From an uncultured Bacteroidota bacterium (GTDB lineage: Bacteria > Bacteroidota > Bacteroidia > Bacteroidales > P3): a DNA stretch of 64,000 nt. The stretch is taken from contig CADALO010000001.1 of the NCBI GenBank assembly GCA_902788805.1, positions 124,001-188,000 of the forward strand, given 5' to 3'. This document shows, piece by piece, positions 1 through 8,534 of the stretch (position 1 is its first letter; every line of letters starts with the position of its first letter). The translations under genes were made by a program, and so were the position numbers. Under the pieces are notes generated by a model. The model worked only from the letters and a program-made list of their open reading frames with translations, had not been told where the DNA came from and made no database searches.

Positions 1-288
1 CCTTGTCCAGAATATCGAGTCGGTCAGCGTCTCGCGGTTGCGTCGGGTTATGCCGCTGTTGTCTGGTTTTGGAAGCGACCAGAAGGGTTTGACGATGCTC
101 CTGTCGCGGGCAATTTTGGTTGTGCGTTTGACGTCGTCCTGAATCATAACCACTTTGCGTATGCCTTTGCCGAACTGTTCCTCGTAGGAGGGCAACGTAT
201 ATCCGTGGCTTTGGGCATTGGCTGCGGCGACCGCGGCGGCAAAGGTTGAAATCAATATGGATAAGCACCTGATATTCATTCCAGACAT
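1..288 (-). CDS. Secreted protein of unknown function, 5' part only
   Basis: The minus strand reads from an ATG at 288 to the window edge without a stop, giving 96 codons. The N-terminus (MSGMNIRCLSILIS, then an alanine-rich stretch ending AAANAQS) looks like a signal peptide with cleavage near AQS, so export is likely. The mature part is charged, with many Lys/Arg (VKRTTKIARDRS) and a WSLPKP motif. A second ATG at 279 is an equally good start. I do not recognise the family because the rest lies outside the window. It is divergent from parE. Confidence 0.6.
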   Translation of the reverse strand, partial: MSGMNIRCLSILISTFAAAVAAANAQSHGYTLPSYEEQFGKGIRKVVMIQDDVKRTTKIARDRSIVKPFWSLPKPDNSGITRRNRETLTDSIFWTR

Positions 289-401
289 ACTTTCTTCACA
301 TAACGTCGAAGTGCCGGCAATATTGTGCCGATTGTGGACGGTAATAGTTTTCAACATCGGTTGTGGGGAAAAAAAGTGAGGTGCCGCGCTGCGGTAGTCA
401 T

Positions 402-417
402 TATTTTTGTATTTTTG
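402..417 (+). promoter_or_regulatory. Two overlapping Bacteroidota -7 boxes upstream of parE
   Basis: TATTTTTG occurs at 402-409 and again at 410-417, matching the Bacteroidota TAnnTTTG -7 consensus. Transcription would start near 424, about 60 nt before the parE ATG. Confidence 0.55.
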
Positions 418-486
418 CATTCTGAAAACGTCGCCTTCGCGGGGTTTTGTACTTGATTAACACATCTTTGAACTGTATTTCACAAT

Positions 487-2382
487 ATGGAAGATTATAA
501 TATTTCGCCTGTGGCCAACGATTACGACGAGAGTAGCATTGTGCATCTCGAGGATATGGAGCATATCCGCCTGCGCCCGGGTATGTACATCGGCAAGCTG
601 GGTGACGGCTCGAGCCACGACGACGGCATCTATGTGCTCATCAAGGAGGTGATTGACAACGCCATCGACGAGTTTACGTCCGGCTATGGCAAACGCATCA
701 ACGTCAAGGTCGACTTTGCCGAAAGGCGCGTCAGCATACGCGACTTTGGTCGCGGCATACCCCTGGGCAGCATCATCGACGCTGTCAGCAAACTCAACAC
801 CGGCGCCAAGTACGACAGCAAGGTCTTCCAGAAGTCGGTGGGCTTGAACGGCGTTGGTACCAAGGCGGTCAACGCGCTCAGCTCCTACTTCAAGGTGATG
901 GCTGTGCGCGACGGACAGAGCCGTACGGCCGAGTTCGCCGAGGGCAAGCTGACTCTCGACAGCGGCATTGTGCCTTGCTCGGAAGAGAACGGCACTCTGG
1001 TGGAGTTCGTCCCCGACAACAAACTGTTCGGCAACTTCCATTTCGTCAACGAATACGTGGAGCGACGCATCTGGAACTACGCCTACCTGAACCGCGGACT
1101 TACACTCTACTACAACGATAAACGCTACTATTCGAAGAACGGCCTGCTCGATCTGCTCGACAACAACCTGCAGAGCGAACCGCTCTACCCGATAATCTAT
1201 ATCAAAGAGGGCGACTTTGAGGCTGCCTTTACACACATCCAAGGACAGAACAACGACTACTACTACAGCTTCGTCAACGGTCAGCACACCACTGAGGGCG
1301 GCACGCATCAAAGCGCCTTCCGCGAGGCCTACGCCCGCGTGGTGAAGGATTTCATCAAGAAGGACTATGCGCCCGAGGTGATTCGCGGCGGACTTGTCTG
1401 CGCCCTCTGCGTGCGCATTCAGGAGCCTGTCTTCGAGGCACAAACCAAGACCAAGCTGGGTTCTACCCATCTGGCTCCCAACAACGCCGACGGCACCAAC
1501 GACTCGCCTCTGCTGAAGACCTACGTCCTCGACATCCTCAAACGACATCTAGACAACTACCTGCACATACACGCCGACACAGCCGAGGCACTCCTGGCCA
1601 AAATCAACGCCAACGAAAAGGAACGCAAGGATATTGCCGGCATCAAGAAGGTGGCGCGCGAGGCAGGCAAGAAGGCCAGCCTCAACAACCGTAAGCTGCG
1701 CGACTGCCACATACACTACAATAGCAACCACGACCGACGCCTCGAAACTACCATCTTCATCACCGAGGGCGACTCGGCATCGGGCTCTATCACGAAGAGT
1801 CGCGACGTGGCTACGCAGGCGGTGTTCAGCCTTCGCGGCAAGCCACGCAACATTATGAAGATTAAGAAGGTGGATGTCTACAAGAACGAGGAACTCAACC
1901 TGCTGCACAACGCACTCGACATCGACGACGGCATTGAAAACCTGCGCTACAACAACGTGGTCATAGCCACCGATGCCGATGTCGACGGTATGCACATCCG
2001 ACTGCTGCTCCTTACCTTCTTCCTGCGCTTTTACCCTGAGCTGATCTCTTCGGGCCACGTCTACATCCTCCAGACACCTCTCTTTCGCGTGCGCAACAAG
2101 CAGAAAACTACCTATTGCTACACCGATGAGGAGCGCATCGAAGCCATAAGGAATACCTCCAACGCCGAAATTACACGATTCAAAGGCCTTGGCGAAATCA
2201 GCCCCGACGAGTTCAAGAACTTTATAGGCAAGGATATGCGCCTCGACCCCGTCCTGCTGCACAAGGATTTCGACATCAAGGGTGTGCTGACTTTCTATAT
2301 GGGCGACAACACCACTGAACGCCGCGAATTCATTATGGACAACCTCCGCGTCGAAGACGACGAAAGCATCGTCGTGGCCTGA
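487..2382 (+). CDS. parE: DNA topoisomerase IV subunit B
   Basis: A 631-aa type II topoisomerase ATPase subunit, which with ParA/ParC unlinks daughter chromosomes. The GHKL ATPase signature is present ([46 protein letters not shown]). The TOPRIM domain carries EGDSASG near residue 428 and DADVDGMH near residue 500, the metal-binding residues. The short loop GDGSSHDDG and the overall length fit the Bacteroidota ParE type better than GyrB. It is followed 94 nt later by an acidic/basic protein. The subunit identity (ParE rather than GyrB) is inferred from similarity to remembered Bacteroides ParE sequences. Confidence 0.9.
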   Translation: MEDYNISPVANDYDESSIVHLEDMEHIRLRPGMYIGKLGDGSSHDDGIYVLIKEVIDNAIDEFTSGYGKRINVKVDFAERRVSIRDFGRGIPLGSIIDAVSKLNTGAKYDSKVFQKSVGLNGVGTKAVNALSSYFKVMAVRDGQSRTAEFAEGKLTLDSGIVPCSEENGTLVEFVPDNKLFGNFHFVNEYVERRIWNYAYLNRGLTLYYNDKRYYSKNGLLDLLDNNLQSEPLYPIIYIKEGDFEAAFTHIQGQNNDYYYSFVNGQHTTEGGTHQSAFREAYARVVKDFIKKDYAPEVIRGGLVCALCVRIQEPVFEAQTKTKLGSTHLAPNNADGTNDSPLLKTYVLDILKRHLDNYLHIHADTAEALLAKINANEKERKDIAGIKKVAREAGKKASLNNRKLRDCHIHYNSNHDRRLETTIFITEGDSASGSITKSRDVATQAVFSLRGKPRNIMKIKKVDVYKNEELNLLHNALDIDDGIENLRYNNVVIATDADVDGMHIRLLLLTFFLRFYPELISSGHVYILQTPLFRVRNKQKTTYCYTDEERIEAIRNTSNAEITRFKGLGEISPDEFKNFIGKDMRLDPVLLHKDFDIKGVLTFYMGDNTTERREFIMDNLRVEDDESIVVA

Positions 2383-2476
2383 CTTTTAACTTGTGTGGCA
2401 CCCACGCTGAAAATTATTTGAAAAAAATTTTGCCCATTTACAGAAACTTCATATACTTGCACAAAATTTATAGGCA

Positions 2477-3340
2477 ATGACAGACCATAAAAATCGTAAG
2501 AAAAAACTGATTGTCAGCTACAAAAACTTGACCGACGATATACGGGAACTATTCAAAGATACGTATCCTGACGGCTATCAGGAGTATATGCAGAAAACTC
2601 TTAAGCCCAACGGCGAGCCTCTGTTCGTTGTTCCACTCGAGACCGACGACACTTCGTATATGATTAAGTTTGATGTGAAGATAGACACCGGCTTGGTCGA
2701 AGAAGACCTCGACAAGGACCTCTACGGCGACGACGACCAACCTGAAAGCGAATTCGTGCCGCTGTCGGAGGCAATCGACAAGGAGGAAGGCAACAACAGA
2801 GCCGTAGGCAAAATGCGTCACGGTGCGCTCGAGGAAATCCTCGACAGCCTGCCGGATGCCAAGAAGGAGTTTGAGATTGCCAGTGCTGACATTGCCGCCG
2901 AGCTGGGCGAAGACTCTGAAGACGATGATCCCGACAGCTATCTTGACAACGATGACCGTAACGGCGATGATGACGATGATCTTGAGCCCGACGATGACGA
3001 GCTGCTCGACATAGAGTCGCTGCTTGAGGAGGCCGATGCCGGCGAGGGCATTCTGCGCGAAGATAACCCGCCCGAGGAACGCCGCGGACGCAAGCGCAAG
3101 AACGAGAGTGCCGAGATCAAGGCTGTCAGGGCCGTGAAGGAAGAGGTGAAGGAGGCCAAAAAGACACGCAAGGCGAAGGACGACAAACCCTCGAAGCCTG
3201 CCAAAGCCACCGTCGCTGCCAAGCCCGCCAAGGCAACCGCTCCGGCCAAAGCAGCAAAAGCGCCCAAAACCGCCGTGGCAGCCAAACCTGCAAAGGCAGC
3301 TAAGCCTGCAACGGAAAAGAAATCTACCAAGAAGAAATAA
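2477..3340 (+). CDS. Acidic protein with histone-H1-like Lys/Ala/Pro tail, unknown function
   Basis: 287 aa in three zones. Residues 8-75 form a compact domain (LIVSYKNLTDDIRELFKDTY, then FVVPLETDDTSYMIKFDVKI), which I remember as conserved but uncharacterised next to parE in Bacteroidales. Residues about 145-190 are almost all Asp/Glu. Residues 202-287 are a basic tail of repeated PAKA/AAKP units like eukaryotic histone H1 C-termini and bacterial HctB or AlgP tails. No signal peptide or membrane segment is seen. Nucleic-acid binding by the tail is an inference. The gene lies 94 nt downstream of parE on the same strand and may be co-transcribed. A hairpin terminator follows. Confidence 0.8.
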   Translation: MTDHKNRKKKLIVSYKNLTDDIRELFKDTYPDGYQEYMQKTLKPNGEPLFVVPLETDDTSYMIKFDVKIDTGLVEEDLDKDLYGDDDQPESEFVPLSEAIDKEEGNNRAVGKMRHGALEEILDSLPDAKKEFEIASADIAAELGEDSEDDDPDSYLDNDDRNGDDDDDLEPDDDELLDIESLLEEADAGEGILREDNPPEERRGRKRKNESAEIKAVRAVKEEVKEAKKTRKAKDDKPSKPAKATVAAKPAKATAPAKAAKAPKTAVAAKPAKAAKPATEKKSTKKK

Positions 3341-3359
3341 AACCCAGAATCAATGCGAA

Positions 3360-3389
3360 GGAGGGCATCCGCAAGGTGCCCTCTTTTAT
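3360..3389 (+). terminator. Rho-independent-type terminator after the acidic/H1-like gene
   Basis: Inverted repeat GAGGGCA (3361-3367) and TGCCCTC (3377-3383) with a GC-rich loop, followed by TTTTATT. It lies 20 nt after the stop of the acidic gene, between it and the convergent nadD. Confidence 0.7.
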
Positions 3390-3459
3390 TATGCCGTTTG
3401 TGGCTTGGCTGAAAGCCAAAGTGAAGCTTGTTCCGACGGCTGCCTGTCGCAAGGCGCAC

Positions 3460-4041
3460 CTACCGTTGCTCGTAGAAATGCATCTCGGTAAGGTATTGGA
3501 ACACAGGTTCGGTCAGCATATAGCGTGGCGGATGCCCGTTGGCAATCTGCTGGCGTATGTAGCTCGATGAGATGTCCATCATCGGCACATCGACCAGATG
3601 CACGTTGGGGTGCTCGGCCAGCGAATCGAGTGAGCTGCCAGGCCGTGGATAGACATAAATCTGATGATTCTCAAGTATTTGCTCGTAGTTGCGCCAGCGC
3701 CGGAAGTTCTCCAGATTGTCGCCGCCCATTATTATCGAGAAGCGCTTGTCGGGATACTTCTCGGCCAGATGCGCCAGCGTAACCACGGTGTATGAGGGCA
3801 CAGGCAGGTGCATCTCGGCGTCGCAGGCACGCATACGGTAGTTGTCGTCGATGGCCACACGCACCATCTGCATACGATGGTGGTCTTCGAGCAGCGTCTT
3901 GCGCTCCTTGAATGGATTTTGGGGCGATACCACAAACCACACCTCGTCCATATCGGTCAGCTCAAGCATCGAGTTGGCCACAATCAAGTGCCCTACGTGG
4001 ATAGGGTTGAACGAGCCGAAAAACAAACCGATGTGTTTCAC
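3460..4041 (-). CDS. nadD: Nicotinate-nucleotide adenylyltransferase
   Basis: 193 aa, the usual NadD length. It transfers AMP from ATP to nicotinate mononucleotide in NAD synthesis. The nucleotidyltransferase motif GSFNPIHVGHL is near residue 9, a substrate motif follows (VVSPQNPFK), then MGGDNLENF, and the C-terminal ISSSYIR motif. The NadD-type PQNPFK and GGDN segments argue against CoaD. The ATG at 4041 directly precedes the HIGLFFGSFNP strand. It is convergent with the parE-side gene and preceded by tandem repeats in its upstream region. Confidence 0.93.
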   Translation of the reverse strand: MKHIGLFFGSFNPIHVGHLIVANSMLELTDMDEVWFVVSPQNPFKERKTLLEDHHRMQMVRVAIDDNYRMRACDAEMHLPVPSYTVVTLAHLAEKYPDKRFSIIMGGDNLENFRRWRNYEQILENHQIYVYPRPGSSLDSLAEHPNVHLVDVPMMDISSSYIRQQIANGHPPRYMLTEPVFQYLTEMHFYEQR

Positions 4042-4060
4042 GAGGTTGGAAGGGTTAAAA

Positions 4061-4120
4061 GGTTTGAGGGTTTTAGGGATGAAGGGTTTGAGGGTTTTAG
4101 GGATGAAGGGTTTGAGGGTT
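4061..4120. repeat. 24-bp tandem repeat, 2.5 copies
   Basis: Two perfect 24-bp units at 4061-4084 and 4085-4108 (beginning GGTTTGAGGGTTTTAGGG), plus a half unit to 4120, starting 20 bp upstream of the nadD start. G-rich on the plus strand. Likely to vary in copy number. Confidence 0.85.
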
Positions 4121-4219
4121 GGAAAGATGGAGGGTTTTAAAGGTCGGAAGTGGTTTGCAGGTTGATGGAATTAAAGGCAGGGAACCCCTTTAAACCTTTT
4201 AAGCGACCGCAGGGAGCGG

Positions 4220-4275
4220 CCCTTTTTATCCTTTCAAGCGAAGCGAACCCTTTTTATCCTTTCAAGCGAAGCGGC
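4220..4275. repeat. 28-bp tandem repeat, 2 copies
   Basis: Units at 4220-4247 and 4248-4275 (beginning CCCTTTTTATCCTTTC) that differ only in the last two bases. They end 12 bp before the stop of the next minus-strand gene. Confidence 0.85.
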
Positions 4276-4286
4276 CCTTCTAACAA

Positions 4287-4883
4287 TCAATAGTATTTGT
4301 ACTTCGATACGATTCCTATGTGGCGAAGCTTGTTGCCCGAGAAGGTGTAGATTTGACCAACCTCGCCGGCACCGCTGATGACCTTAAGCACCTTGATGTC
4401 GGCTACATACGATTTCGGGAAACGTTTGAAAATCACCTTGAAAACATCGTCTTTTGTCGAGCCCGCGTGCAGGCCGTTGTCAAGCACCACCTCAGGGTCG
4501 GTCAGTTTGCCGGCAACCATCTCCACACGACCCGTCGTAATGCTGCGGTACATATCGAGGTAACTGTCGTCGAGTCGGCGCAACGTGTTGACGGACACCG
4601 TCATAGAGTCGTAGAAGTTCTTGTATCCCGACTCGCGGTACCATTGCAGCTGGGTGCTGGTGATGTACTGCTCAATATTCTCCCATTTGCCGATGGGGTA
4701 AATCACATAGTCGGCCAACGAATATACTATCATCGTGTCGGCCAGCACTTTAATGTCCTTCACCATATATTCCGGCTTGGCATAGGTCATCATACGCATT
4801 GCTTTGGCGCGCGAACTGACTTCCTGAGCGGCCATAGTGCCGACAGTCATCGCAAAGGCTATGAGAATCAATATCTTCTTCAT
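4287..4883 (-). CDS. Secreted protein of unknown function
   Basis: 198 aa with a clear signal peptide (MKKILILIAFAMTVGTMAAQ) and likely cleavage after MAA. The mature part is mixed alpha/beta, with Tyr-rich segments and the C-terminal GQIYTFSGNKLRHIGIVSKYKYY. I recognise no catalytic motif. It is probably periplasmic or outer-membrane associated. It is divergent from tex, with repeat array A1 in between. Confidence 0.75.
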   Translation of the reverse strand: MKKILILIAFAMTVGTMAAQEVSSRAKAMRMMTYAKPEYMVKDIKVLADTMIVYSLADYVIYPIGKWENIEQYITSTQLQWYRESGYKNFYDSMTVSVNTLRRLDDSYLDMYRSITTGRVEMVAGKLTDPEVVLDNGLHAGSTKDDVFKVIFKRFPKSYVADIKVLKVISGAGEVGQIYTFSGNKLRHIGIVSKYKYY

Positions 4884-4999
4884 TGGTGAGTTTATTTATT
4901 GTTCTGTAGTAACGCGCTATGTGGAAAAATATTTTATCGGTCGAATATTTTTCTTGCAATTCCAGCTTCTCGCTCCACTTCTGCACCCCAAAAACGACG

Positions 5000-5117
5000 T
5001 ACCAACACTGGTCGTTGTACAATATATGTACAATAGTTGTACAATACTTGTACAATTGTAAACGTACAAATATTGTACAAGTATTGTACATATATTAAAG
5101 TGCTGGTTTTCAATAGG
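5000..5117. repeat. 11-bp palindromic array A1 with conserved flanks
   Basis: TGTACA occurs at 5016, 5027, 5038 and 5049 (11-bp steps), then CGTACA at 5063 (14-bp central step), then TGTACA at 5074 and 5085. The centre is TTGTAAACGTACAA. The left flank is ACCAACACTGGTCG (5001-5014) and the right flank CTGGTTTTCAATAGG (5103-5117). Array A2 near 39.4 kb repeats the left flank and the units in inverted orientation, and array A3 near 57.6 kb repeats the right flank exactly. The whole array is self-complementary and could form a long hairpin or cruciform. It occupies the 438-bp gene-free gap between two divergent genes. Short reading frames across it are repeat translations, not genes. Confidence 0.85.
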
Positions 5118-5227
5118 TGAATTTTGGCTGTTTTTATGGCGTTGTGCCATTGTGCGACACTTTGCGACATATTGCGTCACGATGTGCCTTATCGTGTCTT
5201 TTTGCTGTGGAGTTGTGGTTTTTTTCT

Positions 5228-5235
5228 TATCTTTG
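5228..5235 (+). promoter_or_regulatory. -7 box of the tex promoter
   Basis: TATCTTTG matches the TAnnTTTG consensus and is followed by GCATTACG. The tex ATG is 86 nt downstream. Confidence 0.6.
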
Positions 5236-5321
5236 CATTACGAAACAGATTTGAATGTTTGTTGCAACATACATAGAATAAGCTTTTTACGATTATTAAC
5301 TCTGACAAAATCCGTCACATA

Positions 5322-7451
5322 ATGGACTACGCAAATATCATAGCATCACAGTTGAACCTCGGTGTGCGCCAGGTTGAGAAGACCATTGAGCTGCTTGAAG
5401 CCGGTGCAACGGTGCCTTTCATCGCCCGCTATCGCAAGGAGGCCACGGGCAACCTTAACGAGGTACAGATTGCGGCAATACGCGATTTGCTTCTGAAACT
5501 CAAAGAGATAGATAAGCGTCGCGCTGCTATCCTGCAAAGCATAGAGGAGCAAGGCAAGTTGACACCCGAATTGCGTGCAAGCATAGAGCAGGCCTCGACG
5601 ATGACCGACCTGGAGGACCTCTATCTGCCATATAAGCCAAAACGCAAGACCCGCGCTTCGGTGGCTGTCGAGCGCGGATTGCAGCCGCTGGCCGATGCTT
5701 TGCAGAAGCAGTATAAGTGTAGCGTCGAGCAGTTGGCGATGCCTTTCGTCAACGAGGCTAAAGGTGTTGAGAATGTAGACGATGCCCTTGCCGGGGCACG
5801 CGACATTATTGCAGAGCGTGTCAGCGAAGACATCGCGGCCCGCAACCGCGTGCGCAATATCTTCCGCCGCAGTGCTATGCTCTCCTCTAAAGTGGTGAAA
5901 GCCAAAGAGGAAGAGGCCGGCAAGTTCCAGTCGTGGTTTGACTGGAAGGAGAATGCTATGCGTGCGCCGTCGCATCGCATTCTGGCAATGTTCAGGGGCG
6001 AGGCCGAGGGTCTGTTGCGTGTTAAGATTGCGCCTGAGGATGACGAACCTGTTCTGGAAGCACTTGAGTGCCAGTTTGTTCGCGGCAACTATGAGTCGTC
6101 GCAGCAAGTGGCGTCCGCCGTCAGGGACAGCTACAAGCGGCTCATCAGCCCGTCGATTGAGACGGAGTACTATAACCTGCTCAAGGAACGTGCTGACCGT
6201 GAGTCGATAAAGGTCTTTGCTGAGAACCTTCGGCAGCTGCTGCTGGCATCGCCGCTTGGCCAGAAACGCACGCTGGCTATCGACCCTGGATTCCGCACGG
6301 GATGCAAGGTTGTGTGTCTTGATGCACAGGGGCAACTTATTCATAACGAGACTATTTATCCTTTTACCTCGGTCCGAGAGGAGCGTGCCGCGGTGTCGAA
6401 ACTGGAGGCTTTGGTCGAGGCGTTCAAGATTGAGGCTATCGCCATCGGCAACGGCACGGCGGGCCGCGAGACGGAAGAGGTGGTGAAACGCTGCCGTTTC
6501 AAAAGCAAGGTGATTGCCGTTATGGTGAGCGAAAACGGCGCGTCGGTATATAGTGCCAGCGATGTGGCTCGCGAGGAATTTCCTGATTATGATGTTACTG
6601 TGCGCGGTGCCGTGAGCATTGGGCGTCGTCTGATGGACCCGTTGAGCGAGCTGGTGAAGATTGACCCGAAGAGCATTGGCGTGGGCCAGTATCAGCACGA
6701 TGTGGATCAGACGATGCTTCACGACAGCCTTGAGGACGTTGTGGTCAGTTGTGTGAACAGTGTTGGCGTTGAGCTGAATACGGCCAGCAAGGAGTTGCTT
6801 TCGTACGTGAGCGGCATCGGGCCGGTGCTGGCTCGACGCATAGTCGACTACCGCAACCGCAACGGGGCTTTCCGTTCACGTCACGAGTTGATGAAGGTTG
6901 AGCGTCTTGGCGAGAAGGCTTTTGAGCAATGTGCTGGATTCCTGCGTGTCAGGGAGAGCGACAATCCGTTGGACCGCAGTGCGGTACACCCGGAACGCTA
7001 TGCCCTTGTGGAGCGTATGGCGGCAGGCGTGGGTGCTTCGGTCGAGGAACTGATGAAAAACAAGGATCTGCGTTCTAAAATAGATATAAACCGCTTTGTC
7101 AGCGACGATTGCGGCCTGCCGACGCTGCAGGACATTATGAAGGAACTCGACAAGCCGGGCCTTGACCCGCGCGCCAAGTTCGAGGTGTTCGAGTTTGACA
7201 AGAACGTGACGAAGATAGAGGATTTGCAGGAAGGTATGGTATTGCCTGGCATCGTGACCAATATCACGGCCTTCGGCGCCTTTGTGGATGTGGGTGTGCA
7301 TCAGGACGGTCTGGTGCATATATCGCAGCTGGCCAACCGCCGCGTCAACGACCCGAACGAGGTGGTCCACCTGCACCAGCACGTGCAGGTCAAGGTGATT
7401 GAGGTCGACTTGCGCCGCCGTCGCATATCGTTGAGTATGAAAAATATATAG
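5322..7451 (+). CDS. tex: Tex family RNA-binding transcription accessory protein
   Basis: 709 aa, typical for Tex/YhgF. The order is the N-terminal Tex helical region (RQVEKTIELLEAGATVPFIARYRKE), a YqgF/RNase H-like domain around residues 320-450 (LAIDPGFRTGCKVVCLD), helix-hairpin-helix DNA-binding motifs (ELLSYVSGIGPVLARRIVDYRN, then FRSRHELMKV), and a C-terminal S1 RNA-binding domain at about 640-709 (VLPGIVTNITAFGAFVDVGV, DGLVHISQL). It is a cytoplasmic nucleic-acid-binding protein linked to transcription. The next gene starts 3 nt after its stop, so the two form an operon. Confidence 0.95.
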   Translation: MDYANIIASQLNLGVRQVEKTIELLEAGATVPFIARYRKEATGNLNEVQIAAIRDLLLKLKEIDKRRAAILQSIEEQGKLTPELRASIEQASTMTDLEDLYLPYKPKRKTRASVAVERGLQPLADALQKQYKCSVEQLAMPFVNEAKGVENVDDALAGARDIIAERVSEDIAARNRVRNIFRRSAMLSSKVVKAKEEEAGKFQSWFDWKENAMRAPSHRILAMFRGEAEGLLRVKIAPEDDEPVLEALECQFVRGNYESSQQVASAVRDSYKRLISPSIETEYYNLLKERADRESIKVFAENLRQLLLASPLGQKRTLAIDPGFRTGCKVVCLDAQGQLIHNETIYPFTSVREERAAVSKLEALVEAFKIEAIAIGNGTAGRETEEVVKRCRFKSKVIAVMVSENGASVYSASDVAREEFPDYDVTVRGAVSIGRRLMDPLSELVKIDPKSIGVGQYQHDVDQTMLHDSLEDVVVSCVNSVGVELNTASKELLSYVSGIGPVLARRIVDYRNRNGAFRSRHELMKVERLGEKAFEQCAGFLRVRESDNPLDRSAVHPERYALVERMAAGVGASVEELMKNKDLRSKIDINRFVSDDCGLPTLQDIMKELDKPGLDPRAKFEVFEFDKNVTKIEDLQEGMVLPGIVTNITAFGAFVDVGVHQDGLVHISQLANRRVNDPNEVVHLHQHVQVKVIEVDLRRRRISLSMKNI

Positions 7452-7454
7452 GCG

Positions 7455-8534
7455 ATGTTTATGCGTTTCTTGCCAATATTGTTGGTCTTGCTGTCAAGCC
7501 TGGTTTATGTCGGCTGGCATATCTGGGCTATTGCCCCACTGCCCGTATGGGGCAAGTGGACGCTGGTAGGCGTCGCGATAGTGCTTTTTGCTCTCGAGTT
7601 CGTGGGCTTCACTCCGCTGATGAATCGAATGCCGCTTTGGATGTCGTCGTGTGTATACAACGTTGGCAACAAGTATGTTATAGTGCTGTTTTATCTATTG
7701 ATGGCCTTTGTCGTCCTTGACCTTGGACGCCTGGTTCACATTGTGCCTCGTTCGTTGCTCCACGAGAGTCTGCCTGCGACGGCGGTGCTCACGGTGCTGA
7801 TGGTTGGCATATTTGTCTATGCCAGTGTGCATTACAACCATAAGGAGCGTGTGTCGCTTGAGCTTGACAGCGGCGGCCGCCTGCAACAGCCTGTGACTGT
7901 GGTGATGGCGTCGGATCTGCATATCGGCTACCATAACCGCAGGGCTGATTTGGCGAAATGGGTCGATTTGATTAATGCGGAGCATCCTGACGTGGTGCTG
8001 ATTGCCGGCGATATTGTGGATTTCAGTTTCCGTCCTGTCATCGAGGAGGATATGGCCGCGGAGTTCCGCAGAATTGAGGCTCCCGTCTATGCCTGTCTGG
8101 GCAATCACGAGTATTATGCCGGCGAGCCCGATGCGGAACAATTCTATCGTGAGGCGGGTATCAACCTGCTAATTGACAGTTCAATAACGGTTGACGGAGT
8201 GCGTGTTATCGGTCGCGACGACCGCACCAATCCCAAACGCAAGAGTTTGTCGCAACTTATCTACGACGATTCGCTCTATACAATAGTGCTTGACCATCAG
8301 CCTTACCACCTTGAGGAGGCAGAACGACAAGGCGTTGATTTCCAGTTGAGCGGCCATACGCACAGAGGTCAGGTGTGGCCTTTGTCGTGGGTCACGGATG
8401 CACTGTATGAATGTTCGTGGGGCAGCCACCAGAGAGGTGCGACGCACTATTACGTCTCGTCGGGGCTTGGCATTTGGGGCGCGAAATATCGCATCGGCAC
8501 CCAGTCAGAATATGTTGTGGCTCAGATACGTTAG
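7455..8534 (+). CDS. Membrane-anchored metallophosphoesterase (calcineurin-like)
   Basis: 359 aa. The first about 130 residues hold four hydrophobic segments (for example FLPILLVLLSSLVYVGWHIW). The rest is a calcineurin-like phosphoesterase with the metal ligands in order: SDLHIG, AGDIVD, GNHEYY, and SGHTHRGQ. Architecture and length match the YkuE/YaeI-like proteins of Bacteroidota. The substrate cannot be read from sequence, though YaeI/LpxH relatives act on phospholipid or lipid A precursors. It is in an operon with tex. The 3' end overlaps the convergent DUF819 gene by 4 bp. Confidence 0.88.
   Translation: MFMRFLPILLVLLSSLVYVGWHIWAIAPLPVWGKWTLVGVAIVLFALEFVGFTPLMNRMPLWMSSCVYNVGNKYVIVLFYLLMAFVVLDLGRLVHIVPRSLLHESLPATAVLTVLMVGIFVYASVHYNHKERVSLELDSGGRLQQPVTVVMASDLHIGYHNRRADLAKWVDLINAEHPDVVLIAGDIVDFSFRPVIEEDMAAEFRRIEAPVYACLGNHEYYAGEPDAEQFYREAGINLLIDSSITVDGVRVIGRDDRTNPKRKSLSQLIYDDSLYTIVLDHQPYHLEEAERQGVDFQLSGHTHRGQVWPLSWVTDALYECSWGSHQRGATHYYVSSGLGIWGAKYRIGTQSEYVVAQIR

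Noticed and set aside
3460..4041. CoaD (phosphopantetheine adenylyltransferase) for the gene near parE
   Set aside because: The motifs after the nucleotidyltransferase site (SPQNPFK, MGGDN, ISSSYIR) are those of NadD.
5000..5117. Array A1 (and A2, A3, B1, B2) as a CRISPR
   Set aside because: There are no spacers, units are 11 bp and palindromic, orientation reverses at the centre, and no cas genes are present.
4750..5180. Reading frames of YNTCTIFVRLQL type across arrays A1 and A2
   Set aside because: They are translations of the 11-bp repeat and have no independent coding signal.
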